Below, piece after piece: positions 7,278 through 13,863 of a stretch of 13,863 bases of DNA. This DNA comes from Bacteroidia bacterium (GTDB lineage: Bacteria; Bacteroidota; Bacteroidia; NS11-12g; UBA9320): contig JAQWZS010000207.1 in NCBI GenBank assembly GCA_029253325.1, positions 1 through 13,863 on the forward strand, in the 5' to 3' direction. How positions within the stretch are numbered: the stretch's first letter is position 1; every line of letters starts with the position of its first letter. The position numbers were made by a program, and so were the translations under genes. The notes under the pieces are model-generated. The model was not told the DNA's origin. It made no database searches and saw only the letters and a program-made list of their open reading frames with translations.

Positions 7278-8673
7278 ACTACAGACTACAATCAAAAAAT
7301 CGATTAGTGTATCTGGTGTAGGATTACACACAGGTAATGAAGTTACCATAACATTTGTTCCAGCACCTGAAGACCACGGTTATGCCTTTCAACGAGTAGA
7401 TCAAGAAAACCAACCTATCATCAAGGCTGATTGTGACTTGGTAACTGACACAAGCAGAGGAACCACATTAGAAGACAATGGTATCAAAATAAACACTGTT
7501 GAACACGTACTAGCTGCCCTTGCAGGTTTAGAAATTGATAATTGTTTAATACAATTAGATGCTCCTGAAACTCCAATTATGGACGGAAGTAGTAAGCCAT
7601 TTATTGACCTACTTCTTGAGGCTGGTATAGAAACACAAAAAAAAGAACGTGAATATTTCGAGATACCTAAACGAATCAATTATTCAGATGGCAATGGAGT
7701 TGAGATGATGGCACTACCGGCAGATGATTACAGGTTAACCGTCATGGTGGACTACAATTCACCTGTATTGGGAAGTCAACATGCTTCAATTATTAATATT
7801 CAAGAATTTAAAGATGAAATATCTAGTTGTAGGACATTTTGCTTCTTACACGAATTAGAAACCCTTGTAGAAAATAATCTTATCAAAGGCGGAGACCTCA
7901 ATAATGCTATTGTCATTGTGGATCGTGTTATTGATGATAGTGAGATGGATAATCTTGCTAAATTATTTAATAAGGATAAGATTGAAGTAAAAAAAGAAGG
8001 CATTTTGAACAATGTTGATTTAAGATTTCAAAATGAGCCAGCACGTCACAAATTGCTTGATATTGTTGGGGATTTAGCTCTTGCAGGTGTACCTCTGAAA
8101 GCTCAAATATTAGCAGCACGTCCGGGACATGCAGCTAATGTAGAATTTGCTAAAAAAATAAAAAAGGCATATATCGACTCTAAAAAAGCTCAAAAAGAAA
8201 ATGAAAATGTTCCAATTTACGATCCCAATATTGCTCCACTGTATAACCACCAAGAAATTGGAGATATTTTGCCGCATAAACATCCCTTTCTTCTCGTTGA
8301 CAAAGTAGTAAAAATATCTCCAGAGGAAGTTGTTGCTGTTAAAAATATTACAGGAGATCAATATTTCTTTCAAGGTCATTTCCCAAATGAACCAATCATG
8401 CCTGGTGTTCTTCAAATAGAGGCTATGGCCCAAGCTGGTGGTATTTTGGCACTAGCTGGCAAAGAAAACCCGAAAAATTGGAGTACTTATTTTGTTAAAA
8501 TTGAAAACGCAAAATTCAAGGATAAAGTTGTTCCAGGAGACACCTTAGTTATTCGAATGGCATTAACCGCTCCAATTAGAAGAGGTTTGTGTGCAATGAA
8601 AGGAGAAGCCTATGTCGGCAATAAACTAGTATCCGAAGCAAACATGATGGCACAAATAGTAGAAAACAGATAA
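7270..8673 (+). CDS. lpxC-fabZ: Bifunctional LpxC deacetylase / FabZ 3-hydroxyacyl-ACP dehydratase
   Basis: This fused enzyme is typical of Bacteroidota. The LpxC half removes the N-acetyl group of UDP-3-O-acyl-GlcNAc, the committed step of lipid A synthesis; the FabZ half dehydrates 3-hydroxyacyl-ACP for fatty acid elongation. Numbered from ATG 7270 (467 residues), LpxC spans about 1-300, with SGVGLHTG (15-22), E78/H79 in TVEHVLAAL, H260 and D264 in the zinc motif RHKLLDIVGD, and H287 in ARPGHAAN. FabZ spans about 320-467, with H336 in LPHKHPFLLVD and E384 in the GVLQIEAMAQ helix. ATG 7270 is preferred because the MDKLQTTIKKSISVSG N-terminus fits the family and it overlaps the lpxD stop by 8 bases. 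ATG 7255 in the same frame would add five residues. Joining both enzymes balances use of the shared hydroxyacyl-ACP pool. Confidence 0.96.
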   Translation: MDKLQTTIKKSISVSGVGLHTGNEVTITFVPAPEDHGYAFQRVDQENQPIIKADCDLVTDTSRGTTLEDNGIKINTVEHVLAALAGLEIDNCLIQLDAPETPIMDGSSKPFIDLLLEAGIETQKKEREYFEIPKRINYSDGNGVEMMALPADDYRLTVMVDYNSPVLGSQHASIINIQEFKDEISSCRTFCFLHELETLVENNLIKGGDLNNAIVIVDRVIDDSEMDNLAKLFNKDKIEVKKEGILNNVDLRFQNEPARHKLLDIVGDLALAGVPLKAQILAARPGHAANVEFAKKIKKAYIDSKKAQKENENVPIYDPNIAPLYNHQEIGDILPHKHPFLLVDKVVKISPEEVVAVKNITGDQYFFQGHFPNEPIMPGVLQIEAMAQAGGILALAGKENPKNWSTYFVKIENAKFKDKVVPGDTLVIRMALTAPIRRGLCAMKGEAYVGNKLVSEANMMAQIVENR

Positions 8674-8674
8674 A

Positions 8675-9457
8675 ATGATTCAACCATTAGCATACGTAAA
8701 CCCAGGTGCAAAAATTGCTGACACCGTAGTTATAGAACCATTCGTAACAATACATAAAAATGTTGAAATTGGTGAAGGGACATGGATTGGCTCTAATGTA
8801 ACAATTATGGAGGGGGCAAGAATTGGTAAAAATTGTAGAATTTTTCCCGGTGCGGTAATCTCTGCAATCCCACAAGATTTGAAATACCAAGGTGAAGAAA
8901 CTACTACAGAAATTGGAGACAATACAACAATCAGAGAATGTGTAACTATTAATAAAGGGACTGCAGCAAAAAATAAAACTGTGGTTGGAAGTAATTGTTT
9001 ATTGATGGCTTATTCTCACATTGCTCATGATACAATCGTTGGGGACAATGTGATTATTGGAAACGGTTCTCAAATCGCTGGTGAAGTCATCATTCATGAC
9101 TATGCAATTTTGAGTGGATTAGTTGCTGTTCACCAATTCGTTAATATTGGCCCACATGTAATGATTAGCGGCGGGAGTCTGGTTAGAAAAGATGTTCCAC
9201 CATACACAAAAGCTGCTAGAGAGCCACTTAGTTACGAAGGAGTAAATAGCATAGGTTTAAGACGAAGAGGGTTCACATCTGAAAAAATAGCTGAAATTCA
9301 GGAGATATACAGAAACCTCTATCTCAGAGGACTAAATAATGCTAAAGCACTCACAAAGATCGAAACTGAAATGCCTGCAACTCAGGAAAGAGATGAAATA
9401 ATAAGCTTTATCAGAGCCTCTGATCGTGGGGTAATGAAAGGTTATATATCAAGATAA
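8675..9457 (+). CDS. lpxA: Acyl-ACP--UDP-N-acetylglucosamine O-acyltransferase LpxA
   Basis: LpxA performs the first step of lipid A synthesis, moving a 3-hydroxyacyl chain from ACP to the 3-OH of UDP-GlcNAc in the cytoplasm. The 260 residues match the family length. Hexapeptide repeats of a left-handed beta-helix run from about 1 to 180 (for example GARIGKNCRIFPGAVIS). The catalytic histidine is H118 in SHIAHD, equivalent to E. coli H125, and H115 corresponds to H122. GLRRRGF (194-200) starts the C-terminal helical domain, which ends in IRASDRGVMKGY. The ATG follows the lpxC/fabZ stop by one base, and its own stop shares a base with the next gene (TAATG). The order lpxD - lpxC/fabZ - lpxA is standard for the phylum. 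I see no efp directly after it, although efp often sits there in Flavobacteriia. Confidence 0.97.
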   Translation: MIQPLAYVNPGAKIADTVVIEPFVTIHKNVEIGEGTWIGSNVTIMEGARIGKNCRIFPGAVISAIPQDLKYQGEETTTEIGDNTTIRECVTINKGTAAKNKTVVGSNCLLMAYSHIAHDTIVGDNVIIGNGSQIAGEVIIHDYAILSGLVAVHQFVNIGPHVMISGGSLVRKDVPPYTKAAREPLSYEGVNSIGLRRRGFTSEKIAEIQEIYRNLYLRGLNNAKALTKIETEMPATQERDEIISFIRASDRGVMKGYISR

Positions 9458-10053
9458 TGACTCAAATTGATTGCATTGGAATATCAAAACGCTTTAATCA
9501 AGAAATCATATTTCGAGATTTAACTTACAATTTCAATAGCACTAACAAATACGCTATCCTAGGTGAGAATTCCTCAGGGAAAAGCACATTATTAAAAATA
9601 ATTAGTGGCGTTTTAACTCCTACAAAAGGGAAAGTGAATTACTCCGATAACATTTTAGGATCCAAGTATATCAGCTTTGCAAGTCCTGAAATTGAATTAT
9701 TTAGCGACTACACCGTAACAGAATTATTTGATTTTCATTTTAAATTTCAAAAACCTAAAATCACAATCGAAGATCAATTAAACATATCTGGTCTAGGCAA
9801 TTTCAAACATAAAAAATACAGTAACCTTTCCTCTGGCATCATGAATAAAGTAAAGCTAACTTTGGCTTTATTCACAGATACACCTGCATTATTACTAGAC
9901 GAACCCTGCTCTAATTTCGATCATGAAAATAATGAATGGTACTCTAAAATAATTAATAATTACTGTATGGATCAGATGATTATTGTCACATCTAATGCCC
10001 CTCATGAATACTCATTTTGTAACGAACTAATCAATATTCAAAATTTTAAATAA
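9457..10053 (+). CDS. Small ABC-type ATP-binding protein with degenerate motifs
   Basis: This 198-residue single nucleotide-binding domain has no membrane segment. Walker A is GENSSGKST (36-44), the signature is LSSGI (124-128) in place of LSGGQ, Walker B is LLLDEP (145-150, catalytic E149), and the D-loop is SNFD. The Q-loop position in ISFASPEIEL has no glutamine, and the H-loop position in IVTSNAPHEY appears to be asparagine, so hydrolysis may be slow or the domain may work in an unusual pairing. Overall shape recalls the short CcmA/lipoprotein-exporter-type ATPases. No permease gene is adjacent. The ATG overlaps the lpxA stop by one base, so it is translated with the lipid A genes; a role in envelope or lipid export is only a guess. 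An ATP-binding fold is certain, a transport role is not. Confidence 0.85.
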   Translation: MTQIDCIGISKRFNQEIIFRDLTYNFNSTNKYAILGENSSGKSTLLKIISGVLTPTKGKVNYSDNILGSKYISFASPEIELFSDYTVTELFDFHFKFQKPKITIEDQLNISGLGNFKHKKYSNLSSGIMNKVKLTLALFTDTPALLLDEPCSNFDHENNEWYSKIINNYCMDQMIIVTSNAPHEYSFCNELINIQNFK

Positions 10054-10056
10054 ATC

Positions 10057-10512
10057 ATGAAAAACACAATATTCGCCATACTCGGAATCATTTCAATTAT
10101 TGGATGTCAAGAATCAAATACAATTAATGGATCCTATGGAAACACCGATTGGGATCAAAGCTCATACATATCTGGTAAAGAATTAATGATAGCCCTCAAG
10201 GGAAGAGATTCATTATTTACTACTGTCAAAGGAAATATTTCTGCTGCTTGTCAAGCTAAAGGATGCTGGATGAGTATGGATATTGATGGTAATGAAATGC
10301 TTGTTAAATTTAAAGATTACGGATTTTTCGTACCAAAAAATAGTGCAAACCACGAAGCAATTATTTCTGGCTGGGCCTATTTAGACTCTCTTTCGGTTTT
10401 AGAGCAAATTGAATTAGCAAAAGATGCAAATGTAACTGATGATGAGATTGCCCAAATTAACACACCAAAATTAGAGCTTCAATTCATGGCTAATGGGGTA
10501 ATTATTAAATAA
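10057..10512 (+). CDS. DUF4920-type lipoprotein
   Basis: This 151-residue predicted lipoprotein has a hydrophobic signal (residues 2-16) ending in a lipobox-like IIGC, so C17 would be lipidated. The mature part matches my memory of the DUF4920 family: a glycine/aspartate-rich start, VKGNISAAC (57-65), the CxxxxGCWM motif (C65, C70, W71), FKDYGFFVP (85-93), and the end LQFMANGVII. No function is established for the family. The conserved cysteine pair and tryptophan suggest a metal- or redox-linked site, but this is inference. It begins 3 bases after the ABC ATPase and ends 4 bases before the cytochrome-like lipoprotein gene, so these two periplasm-facing lipoproteins are expressed together. 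The family call is by motif recognition, not by a search. Confidence 0.8.
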   Translation: MKNTIFAILGIISIIGCQESNTINGSYGNTDWDQSSYISGKELMIALKGRDSLFTTVKGNISAACQAKGCWMSMDIDGNEMLVKFKDYGFFVPKNSANHEAIISGWAYLDSLSVLEQIELAKDANVTDDEIAQINTPKLELQFMANGVIIK

Positions 10513-10516
10513 AAAG

Positions 10517-10921
10517 ATGAACCTTAAACTAATCACTACACTTTTAATTATTTCTGGGATTTTTGCGTGTACTAAGCAAAGTCAATCTTCAGACTCTGCT
10601 GAGATGTACGAACCCTCTGAACTCTCACAAATGATGCGTGACATGGTAACTTGGAGTAAGGAAACTAAACTCCTTCTTCTAAAAGGAGAAGTTATCGATG
10701 ATGTTCCAAATCAATTTTATGAACTAGCAAGTCAAAAGGCTACTAGAGATGAACATAAAGATGCTGCATTCCAAGGTATGGTTCCTGAGTATCTTGAAGC
10801 ACTTAAAGGTATTGATCGAAAAGACTCACAACAATACTATTACGATGCATCAATACAGGCTTGTAAAACTTGCCATGCGGTTTATTGTGGAGGGCCATTG
10901 AGCATTATTAATCAGCTATAA
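10517..10921 (+). CDS. Cytochrome c556-like monohaem lipoprotein
   Basis: This 134-residue protein has an N-terminal hydrophobic signal followed by a possible lipidation cysteine (C18 in GIFAC; phenylalanine at -2 makes the lipobox imperfect). A single haem-attachment motif CKTCH (116-120) sits near the C-terminus, followed by VYCGGPL. The region before it is helix-rich, and methionines 39, 40 and 43 lie in what would be the first helix. Haem at the C-terminus of a four-helix bundle with a Met ligand in helix 1 is the layout of class II cytochromes such as c556, so low-potential electron transfer in the periplasm is the likely role. The extra cysteine (C124) next to the haem is unusual. It is the last gene of the plus-strand operon; its TAA overlaps the 3' end of the convergent FG-GAP gene by 6 bases. 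The class assignment is inferred from layout. Confidence 0.75.
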   Translation: MNLKLITTLLIISGIFACTKQSQSSDSAEMYEPSELSQMMRDMVTWSKETKLLLLKGEVIDDVPNQFYELASQKATRDEHKDAAFQGMVPEYLEALKGIDRKDSQQYYYDASIQACKTCHAVYCGGPLSIINQL

Positions 10922-13198
10922 TTTCAATAAGATTAGCTTCTGAACTGCATAATTCTTAATTCCATCTTCAATGGACACATAGTATACACCATTAGAGTAT
11001 TCACTCATAGAGATTATTTTTCCTGAAAAAGTATTCCCGCTTGATAATATTTTTCCACTCATATCAGAAATTTTATATTCAATATTCTTGTTAGTTTTGT
11101 TGATAATCTTAAAATATTGATAAACAGGGTTTGGAATAATTTCAAAGGAGGATAATTTTTGATTTTTAGCTATTGAATTAGTTTTTTTATTCCCTTTGAC
11201 AAAACTCATTCCTCCTCGATCATTTCCTATAAGCATATCTGGGTATCCATCACCATTTAGGTCTGTCACAGATGGGTTAGTTCTTCTCCCCCAATCTTTC
11301 ACAAAACTTTCTTGACTTAATATTTCTGTCATGTAGTCTTCTATCTCAATGAAATCATTATTCAAATCAGAGTTTAATTCATAAATTCTAACCACTCCTT
11401 GATTATTGCCAACTGCTATACATCGTGAACCATTGTCCCATTGAAGTATTACAGGAGTACTATAACCATAATTCTGATAAACCATGGTGTCATAAATTTG
11501 TCCATCAGAACCAAGCTTAGAAGTACGGACTAATTCGTTGACTATTATTCCACCAAAAGTATCTTTAGTTAAATTAAAGATTGGTACTGATGATGTACCT
11601 GCATTTTGATAATAATCAATGGTCCCGTCATAACTACCTACTAACAAATCTATAATGCCATCTTTATTGATGTCATCAAAATATGGAGCTGCATAATTCA
11701 CAACTTGAATATTTTCATAAGTAGAAGTTATAAACTTAAAATTCGGATTCTGAGCATTTCCAATATTTTCATAAAAGCTAATGAATCCATCCAACTTACC
11801 AAAAAATAAATCTAAATCATCGTCTCCATCTATATCAGTAAATGTTGGCATTATGCCTCTAATATGATTCGATTTTAAGTCGAGATAATCATCACTAACT
11901 AGTTGAAAATTAGCAGAACTAGATGAACCTTTATTTTCAAAATACACTAAAAAATCGGTAGTATCACCCGTTAAATAGTGATTTCCACTGGTAGCAAAAA
12001 TTAAATCTTGGTCTCCATCACCATCTAAATCAACAAATGCGGGAGAACAACCCGATCCATAATCAATCATATCTCCAACTAAAAAATCATTCTGTTTATA
12101 GACAAAATCAACATCATTAGATTGTCCCTCGTTAATCAATAATATAGAATTTTCTACCTCCATAATGGGATATGAAGTTTTATCTGCCTCATTAGTACTC
12201 AAAATTAAATCTTTAACCCCATCTAAATTAATATCAACATAGGACATGGCTGGTGATATAGGAAGTAAAGACTCTACATCAATACTGAAATAAGCAGAGT
12301 CAATGGTAACGAAGGTATCTTTGTAATAGTCTAAATCCATTTTCCCATTTCTGAAAAAGTAAATAGGGTTTGTAGCTCGTTCAGAACTTCCAAATAACAA
12401 ATCTAAATCGCCATCAGCATCCTCATCAAATAAGAGTATTGTTTTGGTTGCAGTATGTTTTTTCTTTTGTTTGTATGCTTCATAGAAGTAACAAGGAGCA
12501 TTGATAATAAGCTCACCATTATATTCATCAATACCTCCGTAGCATTTATCTACAATTTCGAACTTAATATTCTCCAATTGAAAATTACTATCTGCTGTAG
12601 TGTTCCTATTGAAAATCATCTGAGAACCTGTCACATTAAGATTAGTTACAAAATCAATATCTGAATCGCCATCTACATCAACTATAGCTGGCAAACAGCC
12701 TTTTATTTCTGATAATTTTTTAAAAGGATTGAATGGCACATAATTTACTCTATCAAAGGCAAATAAACCCTTAACCCTATCAAAACTTGGAGTTGATTGT
12801 CCATTGTTTTGGTATAGTACAACAGAATCCCCTGAATAGAGCCATAAATCTGGTTTATTATCACCATTGTAATCATGCAATTGCATGAACTCTTGAGCAG
12901 ATGGGAATAACTCCTCATACTTCGGGTCATAGTCATAAGAAATTTTACCATGAGCTGATTTTGCAATAAAAGTAAGCACTTTACTGCCATTTCTATCAAA
13001 AGCAAACAAATCTAATTTCCCATCATTATTAAAATCGATATTAGAAAATTGAGGTTGGTTCATACCTCCTGTTAGTGCTAATGGAATTGCTTCACCACTT
13101 TGGTTTTTAAAAATCGGTTCAAATGAAATTTCAAACAATTGAGCACTCATTCTCAATGAATAAATCAAAATAATGGACACAAATGCTAACTTTCTCAA
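10916..13198 (-). CDS. Secreted FG-GAP/VCBS-repeat protein with T9SS C-terminal sorting domain
   Basis: This 760-residue surface or secreted protein starts with a signal peptide (about residues 1-19, MSA before the cut). It carries nine calcium-binding DxDxDGxxD-type loops beginning near residues 55, 109, 174, 258, 322, 390, 455, 509 and 646, for example DLDGDGDQD (390-398) and DLNGDGYPD (646-654). These are FG-GAP/VCBS repeats that usually build a beta-propeller. The last 75 residues form a type A T9SS sorting domain (IIPNPVYQYFKI, NGVYYVSIEDG, basic end). The start is TTG 13198: an in-frame TAA lies 12 bases upstream and no ATG or GTG intervenes, while TTG gives an intact signal peptide. 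It diverges from murF. Adhesion or matrix function is typical for such proteins but not shown here; no catalytic domain is recognisable. Confidence 0.9.
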   Translation of the reverse strand: MRKLAFVSIILIYSLRMSAQLFEISFEPIFKNQSGEAIPLALTGGMNQPQFSNIDFNNDGKLDLFAFDRNGSKVLTFIAKSAHGKISYDYDPKYEELFPSAQEFMQLHDYNGDNKPDLWLYSGDSVVLYQNNGQSTPSFDRVKGLFAFDRVNYVPFNPFKKLSEIKGCLPAIVDVDGDSDIDFVTNLNVTGSQMIFNRNTTADSNFQLENIKFEIVDKCYGGIDEYNGELIINAPCYFYEAYKQKKKHTATKTILLFDEDADGDLDLLFGSSERATNPIYFFRNGKMDLDYYKDTFVTIDSAYFSIDVESLLPISPAMSYVDINLDGVKDLILSTNEADKTSYPIMEVENSILLINEGQSNDVDFVYKQNDFLVGDMIDYGSGCSPAFVDLDGDGDQDLIFATSGNHYLTGDTTDFLVYFENKGSSSSANFQLVSDDYLDLKSNHIRGIMPTFTDIDGDDDLDLFFGKLDGFISFYENIGNAQNPNFKFITSTYENIQVVNYAAPYFDDINKDGIIDLLVGSYDGTIDYYQNAGTSSVPIFNLTKDTFGGIIVNELVRTSKLGSDGQIYDTMVYQNYGYSTPVILQWDNGSRCIAVGNNQGVVRIYELNSDLNNDFIEIEDYMTEILSQESFVKDWGRRTNPSVTDLNGDGYPDMLIGNDRGGMSFVKGNKKTNSIAKNQKLSSFEIIPNPVYQYFKIINKTNKNIEYKISDMSGKILSSGNTFSGKIISMSEYSNGVYYVSIEDGIKNYAVQKLILLKL

Positions 13199-13261
13199 AG
13201 GAGTATTTTTTTATCGACTACTAAATTAACACTTTTGTTGCAGACCAAATAAGATATAAAA
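13199..13261. other. Divergent intergenic region between the FG-GAP gene and murF
   Basis: This 63-base spacer must carry or adjoin the start signals of two divergent genes with non-ATG starts (TTG and GTG). On the plus strand, CACTTTTG at 13230-13237 is one mismatch from the Bacteroidota -7 box TAnnTTTG and would leave a short murF leader, but no -33 element is apparent. No minus-strand promoter or hairpin is evident. Confidence 0.45.
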
Positions 13262-13863
13262 GTGCAAATAGAAATATTTTACAATCTCTTTACAAAATGC
13301 AGTTTCATGTTTACAACTGATAGTCGTTCTATTCCTGATGGTTCTGTATTCTTTGCACTTAAAGGTGAAAATTTTAATGGAAATCTATTTGCCACTGAAG
13401 CAATTAAAAAAGGAGCATCCTATGCTGTAGTTGATGAAAAAATTGAAGCAGACAATCGACTCATTTTAGTAGATGACGTGTTAAATTTTATGCAAGAACT
13501 TGCACACTTTCACAGAAAATGCTTTGATATACCCATAATAGCTATTGGAGGTAGTAACGGAAAAACTACGACTAAAAACTTAATAATTAATGTCTTAAAA
13601 CAAAAGTATAAAGCACATTGCACACAAGGTAATTTCAATAACCATATTGGAGTACCTATAACACTTCTTCAAATACCAGTTGATTGTGAGGTAGCAATCA
13701 TTGAACTTGGCACAAATAGCCCTGGTGAAATTGAAGCATTATGCAAAATAACTGCCCCTACTCATGGGTTAATTACGAATATTGGCAAAGAGCATTTGGA
13801 AGGATTTGGCTCACTTGAAGCTGTGGCAAAAGAAGAAAGTGAAATATATCATTACCTTCTCAA
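13262..13863 (+). CDS. murF: UDP-N-acetylmuramoyl-tripeptide--D-alanyl-D-alanine ligase MurF (3' truncated by window edge)
   Basis: MurF adds D-Ala-D-Ala to the UDP-MurNAc-tripeptide, the last cytoplasmic step of peptidoglycan precursor synthesis. About 200 codons are present, roughly half of a normal MurF, with no stop before the window ends. The N-terminal substrate-binding domain shows TTDSR (18-22), FFALKGENFNGN (30-41) and the GASYAVVDE strand. The ATP-binding domain follows with the P-loop GGSNGKTTTK (96-105), GNFNNHIGVP (123-132), and the segment from ELGTNSPGEIEAL to NIGKEHLEGFGS (148-184). The start chosen is GTG 13262, the first start after the in-frame stop at 13250-13252. The later ATG 13307 would remove the first 15 residues of the Mur ligase N-domain. 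In several Flavobacteriia murF lies next to gldJ; its other neighbour is not visible here. Confidence 0.93.
   Translation, partial: MQIEIFYNLFTKCSFMFTTDSRSIPDGSVFFALKGENFNGNLFATEAIKKGASYAVVDEKIEADNRLILVDDVLNFMQELAHFHRKCFDIPIIAIGGSNGKTTTKNLIINVLKQKYKAHCTQGNFNNHIGVPITLLQIPVDCEVAIIELGTNSPGEIEALCKITAPTHGLITNIGKEHLEGFGSLEAVAKEESEIYHYLL

Noticed and set aside
8110..8433. Antisense reading frame of 107 codons within the FabZ part of lpxC/fabZ
   Set aside because: It has aromatic-rich low-complexity composition, no family resemblance and no start signal; it is a shadow of the strongly conserved FabZ coding strand. The same applies to the other short opposite-strand frames inside lpxC, lpxA, the HD gene, the peptidase and the FG-GAP gene.
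12455..13005. Short frames inside the FG-GAP gene (12455-12664 plus strand, 12745-13005 minus strand)
   Set aside because: They overlap a long gene with clear repeat motifs and show no recognisable protein features.
10916..13198. Possible DNA-level tandem repeats under the calcium-binding loops
   Set aside because: The protein loops are similar, but the surrounding DNA is divergent and unevenly spaced; there is no nucleotide repeat array and no CRISPR-like structure.
13196..13204. AAGGAG sequence near the FG-GAP start resembling a Shine-Dalgarno site
   Set aside because: It lies on the plus strand, opposite to the FG-GAP gene, and about 60 bases before murF, so it cannot serve either start.

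Overview
The window is a piece of a Bacteroidota chromosome, most likely a marine or freshwater flavobacterial-type lineage; the exact order cannot be fixed from sequence alone. The evidence is the PorX-type response regulator with a PglZ domain, the LpxC-FabZ fusion, two secreted proteins with type IX secretion system (T9SS) C-terminal sorting domains, low G+C, and start sites without a recognisable Shine-Dalgarno sequence. Almost everything is coding. No gene-free stretch exceeds about 100 bases, and I see no mobile element, CRISPR array, tRNA or rRNA.

Layout. (1) Positions 1-372 (+) hold the 3' end of a gene cut by the window edge; it encodes a cysteine-rich, starch-binding-like beta-sandwich domain. 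A hairpin at 393-424 separates it from a convergent minus-strand operon. (2) That operon, 4910 down to 425, reads porX - tsaE - secreted M28 peptidase - beta-CASP metallo-beta-lactamase-fold RNase-like protein, with overlaps or short gaps throughout. (3) A 93-base divergent spacer (4911-5003) leads into a tight plus-strand operon, 5004-10921: HD-domain phosphohydrolase - lpxD - lpxC/fabZ - lpxA - small ABC ATPase - DUF4920 lipoprotein - cytochrome c556-like lipoprotein. (4) A 760-residue FG-GAP/VCBS-repeat T9SS cargo protein runs on the minus strand from 13198 to 10916; its stop overlaps the end of the plus operon by 6 bases. (5) Divergent from it, an incomplete murF starts at 13262 and runs off the right edge.

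How the genes work together. LpxA, LpxC and LpxD carry out the first committed steps of lipid A synthesis, and the FabZ half of the fusion makes unsaturated acyl-ACP from the same hydroxyacyl-ACP pool, so the centre of the window is an outer-membrane module. MurF completes the peptidoglycan precursor. PorX controls the T9SS, and the M28 peptidase and FG-GAP protein look like T9SS substrates, so cell-envelope construction and secretion dominate. TsaE (tRNA t6A modification), the RNase-like protein and the HD hydrolase are housekeeping.

Most of this is ordinary core genome. The less explained items are the DUF4920/cytochrome lipoprotein pair, the degenerate ABC ATPase, the T9SS regulator sharing an operon with an apparent T9SS cargo, and the frequent non-ATG starts (5 of 13 assignable). 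I did not find a convincing undescribed system.
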